This document shows positions 49,731-61,143 of a DNA stretch of 64,000 nucleotides, piece by piece; positions within the stretch are counted from its first letter, which is position 1, and the number at the start of each line of letters is the position of its first letter. The DNA is from Zygaena filipendulae (taxonomy: Eukaryota; Arthropoda; Insecta; Lepidoptera; Zygaenidae). The stretch spans positions 2,879,501 through 2,943,500 of the forward strand of contig OU015670.1 in assembly GCA_907165275.2 (NCBI GenBank). The letters are read 5' to 3'. A model generated the notes under the pieces. That model saw nothing but the letters and a program-made list of their open reading frames with translations, searched no databases and was not told the DNA's origin. The position numbers and the translations under genes are program-made.

Positions 49731-51630
49731 ATGCCTGGTGGACGACAAAAGGATGCCATTTGGCAATTTTTCATAGAGAAAAGCAGTAACACTAAAACTG
49801 GTTGTAGAGCAATCTGCAAGATGTGTAAAAAAGAAATCCAAGGAGTTGTCGCGAGAATGAAGACTCATTACGAGGAGTGTAAGAAAAAAGGAATAGTCAC
49901 TATTAATGTTGGTAAGTACTTTATTATATTAACAACTAACTACCTATAACTCAAAAAATAAAAGTATTAAATTGTAAAATAAATAGAATAAAAAAACACT
50001 CTACGCTCGCGTTACGATTGATATTGTAATGTAAATTTATTTGCGTACATACTAAAACAAAATTTTCTATGATCTTGCAGAATCGGGTTTGCAATCGGAA
50101 CCGATTCCAGAATGCAGTACTTCTGCCGGTGCTGGACCATCATCCGAAGAGAACAACACAGAGGCCCCTACTCTAAAGAAGAAGAAGCTTTGTGTGAATC
50201 TATCAACTTTTATGGTTAAAACTCCGCAAAGTAGTAAAGAAGTAATTGACAAACAAATAGCAAGGGCTATCTATGCTACCAACTGCAGTTTCCGCTCCAT
50301 AGAACATCCTCAAGTAAAAAAAGCTATTGCATTATTACGCCCTGGATATCCACCACCGTCTCGTAAAGAAGTATCAGATCGTTTGTTAGATGAAGTATAT
50401 CAAGAAGAAAAGGAAAAGTGTTTTTCACAACTTGCAAACAGTTATGTCAATTTGTCTATAGATGGTTGGTCGAACATACACAACGAACCCATAATATGTG
50501 CAACTATTACTACGGAGCGAGGTGAAGTCTTTCTTTTTGATACCATAGACACAACCGGAAAGCCACACACTTCAGCATATCTAACTGAACTCGTTATTGA
50601 CTTAATCGAGCGCCTAAAAACTCCGTACAGCTGTAGAGTAGCAAGCGTGGTAACCGATAACGCAGCTAACATGGCAAAAATGCGTAAAAATATAACAAAT
50701 GCAAACACTATTACATATGGTTGCTCAGCGCATCTTCTGAATTTACTTTCGCAGGATTTAGATATGGGTACCGTAAAAGAGCACGTTGTACAAATAATAA
50801 AATATTTTCGGAATAATCACGCTGCAAGCGCACTGTATAAAAAAGAAGGAGGAAAAGCTTTGGTGTTACCACAAGATGTGCGCTGGAATACTTTGAATGA
50901 TTGCTTCGAAGTTTATATTTCTGAATGGCAAAAATTACTGAAAATTTGTGAAGAGAACAGAAATTCAATAGATACTGCTATTCAGCGCAAAATTGAGAAC
51001 ATTGTTCTGAAAAGATCAGTCGAAGATTTTCTTCGTTTATTGAAACCAATATCCATAACGTTAGATTCCCTACAAAAAAACAATGCGTCATTGTCAGATG
51101 CAGTAAAGGCATGGAAGGGTCTAGAGGCTAAGTTTGAGGAAACTGAAATAAGTATTAGACAGCTGGCAATGTTTAAAAAACGGTATGAGCAGGCGATGAC
51201 CCCTAGTCACTTTTTAGCTTATTTACTAGATCCCACTCACACAACAAACCACCTTTCGGAAGAAGAGGAAGAAAGTGCGCTAGAGGAAGCTAGGACTCAA
51301 TATGAAGGGTCAGGTTTACTGCCACTCATAATTAAACTGAAGTCCAAGTCACATCCATTCAAATCAGTGATGTTTAGTGAGGAAATTTTACAAAATGTTA
51401 CAGCTATAGAGTGGTGGCAGTCCCAAAAAAATGTTTTTGATGAAGATACGCAAGACAAAATATACCCCATTTTGAGACAGTTATTTGGGGCCATTGCATC
51501 GTCAGCATCAGTGGAAAGAGTCTTTTCCACCTTTGGATTTGTACATTCTAAAATCAGGAACAGATTAGGAACAGAAAAAGCTGGAAAGTTGGTGTTTTTA
51601 TTTAAATATTATAATTGTAACACAATATGA
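49731..51630 (+). CDS. hAT-3 transposase (BED finger, two exons), intact
   Basis: Exons 49731-49911 and 50081-51630 join in frame to 576 residues, with donor G|GTAAGT and acceptor TTGCAG. Exon 1 is a BED finger (WQFFIEKSSNT, CRAICKMCKKE, MKTHYEECKKK). The core has YVNLSIDGWSNIHNEP (first catalytic Asp), VVTDNAANMAKMRKN (second), YGCSAHLLNLL, VLPQDVRWNTLND, then the C-terminal dimerisation block IEWWQSQKNVF and FGAIASSASVERVFSTFG with the third acidic residue nearby. Length is normal for the family. No stop or shift is seen, so it may be active. It moves hAT-3 by cut and paste with 8-base duplications. Confidence 0.92.
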
Positions 51631-51699
51631 TGTTTGAAATATATCTGTATCCTTTTATGCAAATGAAAATTTTTGGTTTGTGTGACGAAAAGGCAAGAA

Positions 51700-51806
51700 A
51701 TAAATCAGTTTGATTAAATCAATGATTTTTATTAAAAAAATCACTTGATTTAAATCGTGATTTAAATCATGATTTAAATCAAAGTGATTTAATCATGCCA
51801 ACCCTG
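51700..51806. repeat. hAT-3 right subterminal GATTTAAATC array
   Basis: GATTTAAATC or GATTTAATC is repeated about six times in direct and inverted order before CCAACCCTG. Confidence 0.8.
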
Positions 51807-52410
51807 CCGAGTACGAGAGGCTACTCCTGTAGAACCACCTGGAAAACGGCAAAGAACCTTGCAAAGTTATGTTGTGAAGAAAATTACTCCAGAAGAACGG
51901 AAGCGGGTTGACCGTGATTTATTAGAATTATTTATTAATGATTATCAGCCTTTTCGAATAGTTGAAGATAGAGGTTTTCAAAATTTCGTTAAGAACATTC
52001 CAGGATACACGCTACCTAGTAGAAAAAATATATCATCTTCTATGATTCCGGCATTATACCACACGACTTTAAGTGACGTCAAAATGAGGGTTTCTGAAGA
52101 CGCTAGATCTGTTTGCTTGACCACTGACTGTTGGACCTCGTCGCAGACTGAAAGTTATATTGGCGTAACGGCACATTATATTGATATAAATTTTGAGCCA
52201 CAACAAATCCTTTTAGAATGCAATGGTCTTAAAGAAAATCATACTAGCGCTAATTTAGCCAAAGAACTAAAGAGAGTGACTGACGAATGGAATTTGACAA
52301 ACAAAATAAACTTTGCTATTTCGGACAATGCTAGAAATATTGTTAAGGCAATCGGATTACGGAATTGGGATGGAAACATTAGCAGCATTAGCTCGATGGT
52401 ATTAGGTTGA

Positions 52411-53125
52411 CAGTACAAGAAAAAAAATTCTAGTCCACGATCAGTGCGTCATACGTCTTAACTAAAACAATCCATGGAAGTAACCGCAACGTTACCGCTG
52501 ATATAATTGGTTCTCATCTGTCTAGTTCGTAGATGAACTAGCAAAGCGAAAGTTGACATATGGAGACAGTAAAAAAGAATAAAAGAGAGACACCGAGCGA
52601 ATCTCAGCCACAATTCAAGAAATAAAATTTACCTTTTTTGGATTTACGAACCTAAAAACGTTATGTTTTTTGTACCCAACAAAAATAGAGCTGTAATACT
52701 CATTTCTTTCATGCATCATGATGATCAAGTTGACGAAAATATCAATAAGCCCGAAGAAATTAAGGGTCATTAACTGAAGGTTATTTTTTTTTTATTATTT
52801 GGATTTGAAGTCCTCATTTTACAACTGGACACCCGTTACCTTTATCAGGCCGACATACAATTATCCTGTACCATTAGCCTGTGCAAACGTGAAACGTTAG
52901 AAGATCCAGCAAGGAGACTTGAATTCTGTCGGTACATGCTGAACGCAGTGTTGAAAAAGTTTAAAAACTTAAGTGTTTCTTTCATTTAAGTTCAATCAGA
53001 AAGCGTAAGCAAATCCCGAGATCACGGGATTGCTCATCAAAAATTTCGTAATCCCTGCGTATAAAAACAAGATTGGGGATTATATCCTCTAGTTGCCTCT
53101 TAAGATAATTTATACTCTTTTAATT
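52411..53125. other. Spacer, nothing recognised
   Basis: No supportable gene or repeat beyond A/T runs. Confidence 0.4.
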
Positions 53126-53129
53126 TTGT

Positions 53130-53415
53130 CCAACACTATAAATTGTACAAACAAACTCGACTTAGATTTTCCTATTTCTGCCATGCTAATAACCTCAAAC
53201 TTAAGGCAGAAAAGATTCATGTCATTACATTTTCTGCTCGTAAGTTTAACCCCCATACATTTAGATTAATTAAAATTGAAAGGACTTTATTTGACACAAC
53301 ACACGTGAACAAACGAGTGTATATTGTGAATGACTCTCTTTGTGGTAAAATTTCAAAACGAGTTTAAGAAGTTAAAGATTTGGGCGTCACCCTGGAGCAT
53401 AAGTCGACGTGAATG
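53130..53415 (+). pseudogene. LINE reverse transcriptase fragment
   Basis: The frame 53143-53367 reads FCHANNLKLKAEKIHVITFS and ARKFNPHTFR, the block after the catalytic motif of many insect LINEs (usually NNLKLN..KT). VKDLGVTLEHKST continues after a frame change at about 53365. Only this short part remains. Confidence 0.65.
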
Positions 53416-53507
53416 GCTGACCAAATACCTTGTATACTTTTTTGATTTTTTCAATCGCAGCATAACCAACATAGGTACATACATTCTGTAAAGTTTCTCT
53501 ATTTGTT

Positions 53508-53565
53508 AACCGACTTCCCAAAAAGGAGGAGGTTCTCAATTCGACGCGTATATTTTTTTTTTTTG
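53508..53565 (+). repeat. Dispersed repeat tail, second copy
   Basis: AACCGACTTCCCAAAAAGG, GGAGGTTCTCAATTCGACGC and a T run, as at 35283. Confidence 0.65.
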
Positions 53566-53599
53566 TTACGTTCCTCCTCTCGTTTTCAACCTTATGCTG

Positions 53600-55500
53600 G
53601 ATTTCTTATTTTTTTGTTTTAAACACAAACGAAAAGAACATACGAAATTGTGAACATTTCATAAACAAGTAAGGTCGATAATGACGCCAAAACGATACAC
53701 AATTATTTACTTATGTATTTTTAGGACTATATTTTGTTCTGAAGTTCTTATTATTTATATCTATAGTATTTCTTTTTTTGTTTTACGAAAATAAACTAGT
53801 AGAAAACAAACAGTTTTGAAATACAGACTGTTTACGCCGCACACGAAATAGAAAAGAAAACATAGTCTTATCAACATCTCAATAACTCCGTCAACTTCCT
53901 AAGCCGGGTGTCTCTTTTTGTTTTAACCACAACATAAATACGATAATGAACGATCAAGAAAAATAAAGATTTGTGAACATTCTATACAAAGTCGTAGGAA
54001 CGACGACAGGCATAAAATTATTTCTATATTACTTAGAAATCTCTTCTTGTTTTAAGTTGGCTTTCTCTTTTCTTCTAAATTTGGGTTTCATTTTTTAAGC
54101 TTGGGTTTCTTTTTAAAGCTCAACAAAAAGTATAATACTAAACAAACGACCACAGAAGGGAACAATTGGTAATTTCATATTCCATGATGTCAGACGCCAA
54201 AGTTACAATCATTAATTTCTCTTCTTCTTTCTCTTCTTTTTTAACAAAAAGTGCATATGAAAATAACGACCACGAAAACAAAGAATTGTTAACATTCTAT
54301 AGGAGACGTACGAACGATGATGATGATCCCAAACACGACAGAAAATTATTTCAATATTATTTAGAACTGCATTTCTTTCTGTTTCAAATTGAGTTTCTCT
54401 TTTTGTTTTGAGTTTCTCTTGTTGTTTCATATTTTTGGTTTAAAGTTTGAATCTCTCTTCTTGTTTGCGTTTGGCTTTCACTTGTTTTATAAGTTGGGTT
54501 TCTTTTCTTGTTTTAATTTGAGTTGATCTTCTTATTTTATTTTCTTTGTTCAAAGCAGGATTTATCATATTTAATTTTTTTTATTTGGGTTGCTCTTGCT
54601 AAATTGGGTTTGATTTTTTTTTGTAGTTATCTTCAATAAGTGTTTCTCTTCCAGTTTTAGTTTGGATTTCTGTTCTTAAGTTGGACGAAACTTCTTGTTT
54701 TAAGTTGGATTTGCTTCTTGTTTAGGGTTTGGTTTTTCTTTTTGTTTAAATTTGGATTTTTTCTTGTTTATGTTTGGGTTTCTAGATTTAATTAGGTTTT
54801 TATTTGGGTTTTTAGTTTCTTATTTTCATGTAGGTTGGATCTTGTTTTGAGCTTCTCGTTTCTAGTTAGTTTCTCTCGTTATTTTTATTTGGGTTACTCA
54901 TCTTCTTAATTGGAGTTTCTTCTAAGTTGGTTTGATTTTATTTTCTTTGTTTTAAGTTGGGTTTACTTTTTCATTTTGAGTGAACTTGTTTTAAATTGGA
55001 TTTCACTTCTTGTTTAAGTTTAGTTTTGCTTCTTGATTTGGGTTTATTTTAAATCTTCTTGTTTAAATTTTGTGGTTCATCTTCTTTCTTAATTTAGGTT
55101 TTACTTCTTGTTTAGGGCAGGGTTACTTCTCCTGATTTACGCTGACTTTGTCTTCGTTTGAGTCTAGGTTCCTTTTTCATTTAAAACAGCCGATATTCAA
55201 AGAATTGCAAATTGAGACGTCCAAACTATGATGATGACCAAATTAAGACGACAGATACTGTATGATAACAATTTTATTTAGAACTACATTATCTTTCTGT
55301 TTTTAGTTGGATTTATGGTCATATTGTCAGCTAAGCCAGTCGTTCATTTATCTTGTGCTATTCTAAGCGCAAGACAAATGAACGACCAAAAAGCAAACAA
55401 TATGAATAATAAACAACAAAAAGAATGTGAACATTCTATACATACTAAGAAACGACGATGCCAAAATAATTTCCAGATGACGCATACGTAAGAACAATCG
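53600..55500. repeat. Degenerate tandem and higher-order repeat
   Basis: Two layers. A longer unit with ACGACCAAGAAAACAAAG-like, TTGTGAACATTCTATA, an ACGACGATG block and AAAATTATTTCAATATTATT recurs at about 53640, 53950, 54250, 55200 and 55380. Between 54030 and 55170 a short motif around TTCTTGTTTTAAGTTGGGTT repeats many times at irregular spacing. No coding region. Possibly a decayed satellite or a large MITE family expanded in tandem. Confidence 0.6.
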
Positions 55501-56105
55501 AAATTTAGAATCATATTTCACACACACATTCATCCGCATTCAAACGAGAGATCAATATTAAAATACCGAAAGCATTTCGTTCGGCACCGTGTGTTGGTTA
55601 TGAAAAAGGACAACACAGACAGCTTCCCAATGACAAGAAAGAAATGAGACTCACACCAAAGACTACGAGAACCGAATCAACCAATAGCCGCGAAGTTGAA
55701 AAGCGGTAAACCAGTCATAATTCTTATTTCTAAAACACTCATTCGTTCATATTTTAATGTTTTGAACACATGTATCTTGTGTAGGTACTGGAGCTAGGGG
55801 TAAAATTTAAAATGGTGCTACATGAGTTCACTAGGTACATCCAAGAAACGGATCACGTGATGGAGATTCTAAGATATTTCACAAAAACTGCTTATTTTTA
55901 ATTTTTGTTTTTCCGTTTGAAACAGAGAAGTTTAATGGAAATTTACAACAGCTTTAATTAGCTTGAATTCTTGGCTTAGTAAGTCTTCGTCTTCGCGCCT
56001 CCTCGTGTCGCCTGTCCGTCCTGAAATATAAGTTTTCTTTGTTAAATGAATATATTTCGATACATTGAGCGTCTATCGAAAAGTTAAGATTGTTCAAAAA
56101 ATTTC
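55501..56105. other. Spacer with a possible minus-strand terminal exon
   Basis: On the minus strand a TATATTTCAG acceptor (ending at 56021) is followed by frames that stay open 14 to 29 codons, one reading RTGDTRRREDEDLLSQEF. This could be a last exon of a host gene on the minus strand. No family recognised. Confidence 0.25.
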
Positions 56106-56325
56106 ACATCCTTACTAATATTATAAACGCAAAAGTTTGTATGTGTGGATGTATGTTTCTCTTTCACGCAAAACTACTGAATGGATTTTAATGAAACTTT
56201 ACAGTAATATATGGCTTATACATCAGAATAACACATAGGGTACTTTTTATCCCGGAATTCCCGCGGGATATCCGAAATTAACGCGGGTCCGGTTTCCGCG
56301 GGGAACAGCTAACTAGAAATTACAA
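56106..56325 (+). repeat. Helitron-like (Lep1-type) repeat
   Basis: Starts ATCCTTACTAATATTATAAA and ends CCGCGGGGAACAGCTAACTAG, with the internal block GGGTACTTTTTATCCCGGAA. The head TC and tail CTAG fit non-autonomous Helitrons. Confidence 0.65.
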
Positions 56326-57900
56326 ATCATAACGAAAACATAGCGCAATATAAATCAACGCCATCTAGTGAAAAATGCTAAATCTCAAGGATAGGGTTAA
56401 GTTTGGTAGACAAAATAATTAGTTTAGTTTTTGAGGGAGCATCATCTACTGAAGAAGTCAGAACTGTGTTGTTAAGTTAAACTATGATATTATCCCACAG
56501 AAAAACCAGCTTAAACAATATTCTAAATTTTAATCTAGGACATGGTCTATTTTTGTGTCTGATTGATTAACAAACATACAAACATCTTCACCAAATTCCA
56601 CATAAATTTTTAACTTTATAAAGATGCCTGAAGAGAGATCAAGTGATCAAGTGGTTTTGAACAAAAATATAAAATGCGACAGTGAGTTTGTTAGTTACGC
56701 TTTAAGGCCTCAACGGCTCAACGGATCATCATGAAACGCACCATGGGAATTAAACTTCCGATTTCCTATGCTCGAGAAACTATGCCTCCTTGGAGACTCG
56801 GGTTTCTGGTCTTCTACACGCTGGAGCTGTCTTTCTCAGGAAACTTGACTCCCGTACCTTGCATACTGTAAATGTTTGGGAAATAATAATTAATTAATAA
56901 TATTATTATCTATACATCCAATTTAGTTGGGATTTTAATAACTAAAACTATTTTAAATTAAAAAAACTATTTTAAATACTTTTAATAATAATATAGACTT
57001 GTAAAGGTCCGTTTATATCTGCAGACATGGGCGGAAAACAACAGACACCGTTTATTTACAAAAGACGTAGGGGGGTCGATTTTTGAATCGCTCGAATTAC
57101 TTTCACGCACGGAATCGCGAATTCACGTGCGGATCCTCATACATTTTTCTCCTCCGAAATTACCGCTGATGAAATCGCAGGGGACAGCTAGTATAATATA
57201 ATTTTGAATACTTAGGATAGTTTTTAAAGTTTGACTGTTTATCTGTTTTGTTTGAATGCACATCACATATTATAAATAGTAATGAATGGATTTTAATGAA
57301 ACTCAGCTATAGTATATATGTATTAGGTGCTTAGCTAGTATAACCAGATAATTCTAAATGTCTGAAGAATTTACAATTCTATAACCTATAAGATTATTTA
57401 AAACACAGCTTTATGTTGAAGGTTTAAACATCTTAATTGACACTTCATACAAATTAAGTGATTGAAGTAAAAAAAAAGATACAATATATTTTGAAATCAT
57501 GAGATTTCCAAAATAAAATAAAAAACTAAGCAATTACTAAACATTTACACACCTATCTACTATAATCAACAATACATTTACAACCAACAACTTTATAAAT
57601 TATACAAAAAACATAAGTGGACTATTATTTTAAAGAGTGTACCTAGGTACTTACTACAGGATAGAATTAAGTAGGTATCTAATAATTGCCAAAAAATAAC
57701 TAACTGAAAAACCAGATTAAAGTTTTATTTTATTATCGCATAAGAATTTTCCAAGTATATTCACAAACAGATTATTAACAAGCATTAGCAATGTTTTTAT
57801 GTTTACAGACCGGGAACATTCAGGTGGTAGAATATCGTAAAGAGAGTAATTAAGGTTTTTACAGCTGAAAAAAATATGATTCACGGTTCCTTACACACAT
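56326..57900. other. Repeat-rich non-coding stretch
   Basis: Contains parts of the Helitron-like family (about 56695-56760, AACGGCTCAACGGATCATCA; and a tail at 57150-57195 ending CAGGGGACAGCTAGTATA). No gene was seen. Confidence 0.45.
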
Positions 57901-57924
57901 ATTCTGTGTGTGCATACTGTAAGG

Positions 57925-58200
57925 TGGAGGTGGAGGGTCAACCAAGTAAATTCAAATTTAAAACCAAAAACTAAACTAAAAGAGAAAATCAAAACATTAA
58001 AAATTTGTACCTACAATGTAAAATCACTGGCTTCTATAGAGAGATATATGGAACTAACACATGCAGCAAAGCTTGGAGGGGACTGGAGGAGGCCTTCACC
58101 CGAGAAGGGATTCCCAGTAATAAAAAACACACGTAAAGAAAAAAAAAAAAATGTAACTTTATTACTGAGAAATGAATAAAGGCTTATTATATTATTATAT
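57925..58200 (+). pseudogene. Short RTE-like LINE derivative (5' end joined to 3' end)
   Basis: It opens with the endonuclease start (LKICTYNVKSLASIERYMEL) and within a few codons, in another frame, reads WRGLEEAFTREGIPSNKKH and stop, the C-terminus of RTE proteins. A 3' tail with A run and TTATTA microsatellite follows. Almost the whole ORF is deleted between, leaving about 0.28 kb. This looks like an internally deleted, SINE-like copy. Confidence 0.55.
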
Positions 58201-58204
58201 TATT

Positions 58205-58587
58205 ATTATATACTGTAAGGTTGACAGTGAACTAACAGTAACTGTCGGCTGTCAGTGAATAATTGTCAAATGTAGAATCTACATGATGTGTCAAAATTTC
58301 CGCAGAACATCAAAGAAACTTTCACAGGGTGTGAGGTCTATGAGGCATGAAATTGGTGGGAGGCAGAGTGTCACTTCTTTATATTATAATCTCTATTCTT
58401 TGGTTTAAATAAGAAATTTTGTGTGAGCTAAACTAAAAGTCACTCACCCATTTTGGTTGTGATGAAAACCCTCTCCTGCTCGCTTTAGGTTCGGAAGTGT
58501 CCTGTGACACCATCAACTGCCATGTTCGTCTTGTTCTTCATTGTCAGGGTGTATCTATGCAGTAAGTTAACCTATAAAATAAAGCTA
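58205..58587. other. Spacer with a possible minus-strand exon
   Basis: On the minus strand, 58501-58448 lies between GGTGTCACAG and GTGAGT and is open (TSEPKASRRGFSSQPKW, 18 codons). It may belong with the candidate at 56021, but no product is recognised. Confidence 0.3.
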
Positions 58588-58774
58588 AGCTAAAGCCACA
58601 CTACAAGAGCTTTGCTTATTGCTAAGAGCCACGAAACTCCCTGAGTGACTAATCCTAGTGAACAGGTAGGTGCCTAGCTAGTTGATAGTGTGGGCAGCTG
58701 CAATAGTATGCAATATCTTGAGGAGTTTCTTGGCTCTTAGCAATAAGTAAAGCTCTTTGTAGTGTGGCTTTAGC
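58588..58774. mobile_element. Foldback MITE with about 52-base inverted repeats
   Basis: GCTAAAGCCACACTACAAGA opens it. The right side is the reverse complement, with AGAGCTTT, CTTATTGCTAAGAGCCA and GAAACTCC conserved. The centre is only about 80 bases. No target duplication could be fixed with confidence. Confidence 0.75.
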
Positions 58775-58779
58775 CTAAA

Positions 58780-60190
58780 CAATCAGTGGAGACTACTGAC
58801 TTGGCTATGGTCAAAAGAACAATGGAAACCACCTTTGATGCACATTACCCACATCATTTTTTTTTTTCCGAAAACTTAAAACAACACAATTGAGTAAAGA
58901 AATGAGGTCAGAGTTTACATTGTAGAAGATACAATATAAGCACAAAACTGTCGGACTTTGAATTTGAAGTTAGATGTACTAAACTTGTTTGAGTTTACCT
59001 GAGTAAAGTTTACGTGGGGTTGCTTTAACGCGAAGTGAGAGTTCCATGTTCCTTTGTTCACTAAGTACCGCAGCAAGCAAGCATGACAGCGACAGTCACT
59101 TTAAATCTGTGATCGGAGCTAAATCGATGTAAAATTTGCATCGCTGACGGCGGATGCGTTCTCGATTATACCATAATTACATTAATTTGGAATTCTGTTC
59201 ACTTTACAACAATTCCATGAACAAATAGTTATACTCAAGAAAACCACGTGGTGACTGCGTTCAGTACCTATCCAATTCAACTCGAGAAAAAATTGGTAGG
59301 TAGATAATATATAATTGTTAAAGGTAGGTACCTACTGGCTACTACCTACCCACGTTTATCGAATTTTGATATATTATAACGAAAAGTTTCTAGCGTTAAT
59401 GATAAATTACTAGTACTTATTTCAAAAGAATGTAGAATTTAGTTAATAAAACCATTATATCCTAAAGAAAAAACATAGTTACCTACCCACATAACTAAAA
59501 TTCAACGACTCGCCGACTTTGATTCAACATTTTTACTGAAGTCAACACAATTATCAACTTAACAATCAAACAATGATTGAAAATCACAAAATGTAATACA
59601 ATTACAGTAAACAAACTGAACTTTCAAGTTTCATTTTTCCTAATTCCCAGCCTTTCCCAGCATTCAGCCACAAAATACAAATTGCCGAGCGAACGTCATT
59701 TTGTTTAGTTTTTTTTTTTTGTTGGAGTTTACCCCTTTCGGGGAAGGCAGAAGGAAACTAAGTCCATATAGCCAATTCGGTGGTATATTTCTTCTTCTGA
59801 AGTTATTTACATCGAAATGCATTAGTGAGATGCATTTCCTGCTGTTTGATTCACCACAGACTGACTATAGTTAAATAAGTAAATGGTTGATAAATAAAAA
59901 AAAGTACATAAATAACTTTTTTTTTCAAATAGGTACCTATTCATTCTAAAAAAATACTCATTGTTAATTTCCCTCTTCAATATTTTCTGCCTTATTTTTT
60001 GATTAAAATCATGCATGCTTTTATTGTTTTTTTTTTTTCATAATATGCTTTTCTGTTGCATTGTTTTGTTGTGTAATGTGTCTTTGATTGTAATTGTACT
60101 CATCACTCTTTACAAAATAATGCTTTTCCCGATAGAGGGACGTTAATTGTTGAGGAGTTTTCCTGGTACTTCACCATCAGTCCCAAGCAT
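58780..60190. other. AT-rich non-coding stretch
   Basis: No gene supported. A T run followed by GTTGGAGTTTACCCCTTTCG at 59709-59745 looks like the end of a minus-strand retroposon. Confidence 0.4.
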
Positions 60191-60194
60191 AGTA

Positions 60195-60475
60195 AATTGT
60201 TAAGAAACCATATTAAAGTAGGTAATCGAATCGGAATCCGTGAAATACGTATGTTTGAGTAGTTCCAATGACCATGAGTTTCCTCGATTTCTCCAAGATC
60301 CTATCATCAGATCCCGACTTGGTGACAATGGGACCAACTTGGAAGTGAAACAAAAAAAAACAATTTTCCAAGTCGGTCTAACCGTCTTCAAGTAATCGGT
60401 GAACATAAATAAAAAAAAAACATACAGCCGAACACAGAACCTCTTTTTTGGAAGTCAGTTAAAAAATACAGCCAT
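60195..60475 (-). repeat. Dispersed retroposon copy, third member
   Basis: On the minus strand it ends TTCGGCTGTATGTTTTTTTT after TTGGAAAATTG and TGGTCCCATTGTCACC. It shares the AACTGACTTCC and GAGGTTCT blocks with the copies at 35283 and 53508, but is longer. Resembles a Lepidoptera SINE/LINE tail. Confidence 0.6.
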
Positions 60476-61140
60476 TGCTAAATTCAATAGCGTGAAATTA
60501 ATTTATCTTACCTCTATGATTACGACTACCTGAACTATACCTAAAACTATTTTTTTTTTATTATGATAAACCAACGACGGTACGGTTACATGTACCTACC
60601 TATTTTTATCATCACATAGTACATACATTAGTTATATTGTGACGGTGGAAGGAAACATAATAAAGGCGGAAACACACTTGTGTGTCGTGTTGTGTGGTGT
60701 CGCAACTACGCAATCGAGTAAGGGTCACACTCTTGACGCAAACGAGTAAAGGTAACCCTCTTGGCGCATCTGAAATGATATCGCATCGCAGGATCGAAAC
60801 GGAATCAAATCTTGCTACTTTTGAAGCTTTGGGATCGCGTCACTGTCGAATTTAGCTGTCAAATTTCCCGATTTCAATATCGGAGGCATGTTATTGACTT
60901 CTGGCGTCATCTTTAGACATTAACACCATTCCAAATACGGTTTGAATTTAAAATGACATCGAGGTAAAATCAAATCGATGTCAAATCAAAATCGGAATCT
61001 GACTTAAATCATTTTCAAGAGTTAGCCAGCCGTTGACGTGCTTCTCTAACCATACTAAATGTATGAATCCGATATACCTAGTTACCTACTTCTGTCGCGA
61101 CACAACATGACACCGCACAAATCTGTTTCCGGTTATGGCG
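60476..61140. other. Spacer, no gene seen
   Basis: Mixed AT-rich sequence. A short GTGTTGTGTGGTGTCGCAAC stretch near 60690 resembles the interior of the MITE at 61144. Confidence 0.4.
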
Positions 61141-61143
61141 CCA

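Larger units (their letters stand above)
49443..51806 (+). mobile_element. hAT-3, complete element with intact transposase
   Basis: Ends CAGGGTTGG and CCAACCCTG, 8-base duplications CCGAGTAC, 2364 bases. Subterminal regions carry AAAAATCACGATTTTTT on the left and a GATTTAAATCATGATTTAAA array on the right, likely transposase binding sites. One two-exon transposase gene fills the middle. It inserted into the coding region of hAT-2. Confidence 0.92.
36530..52410 (+). mobile_element. hAT-2, outer host of the nest, right end missing
   Basis: The left end reads TAGGCATGGGTCAG at 36530, a hAT-like terminus. Inside lie hAT-1 (36822-48751) and hAT-3 (49443-51806). Its own sequence is 36530-36821, 48752-49442 and 51807-52410. 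The left subterminal part has many copies of AAATCCAAATCTACG-like and CGATACC-like motifs. The transposase stops after the second catalytic region and no matching right terminus was found, so the 3' part is deleted. Confidence 0.65.
49210..52410 (+). pseudogene. hAT-2 transposase, split by hAT-3 and truncated
   Basis: The BED-finger exon starts at 49210 (FALCKYCNTNISF, then LSADLKRSHASVY). It is cut by hAT-3 at 49443. After removing hAT-3 and one CCGAGTAC the frame continues at 51815 (TPVEPPGKRQRTLQSYVVKK) and reads ITPEERKRVDRDLLELF, RNISSSMIP-like, CLTTDCWTSSQTESYIGV (first catalytic Asp) and FAISDNARNIVKAI (second). It ends at 52410 just before the expected CFAH block, so the dimerisation region is lost. 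The gene was intact when hAT-3 jumped in. Confidence 0.8.
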
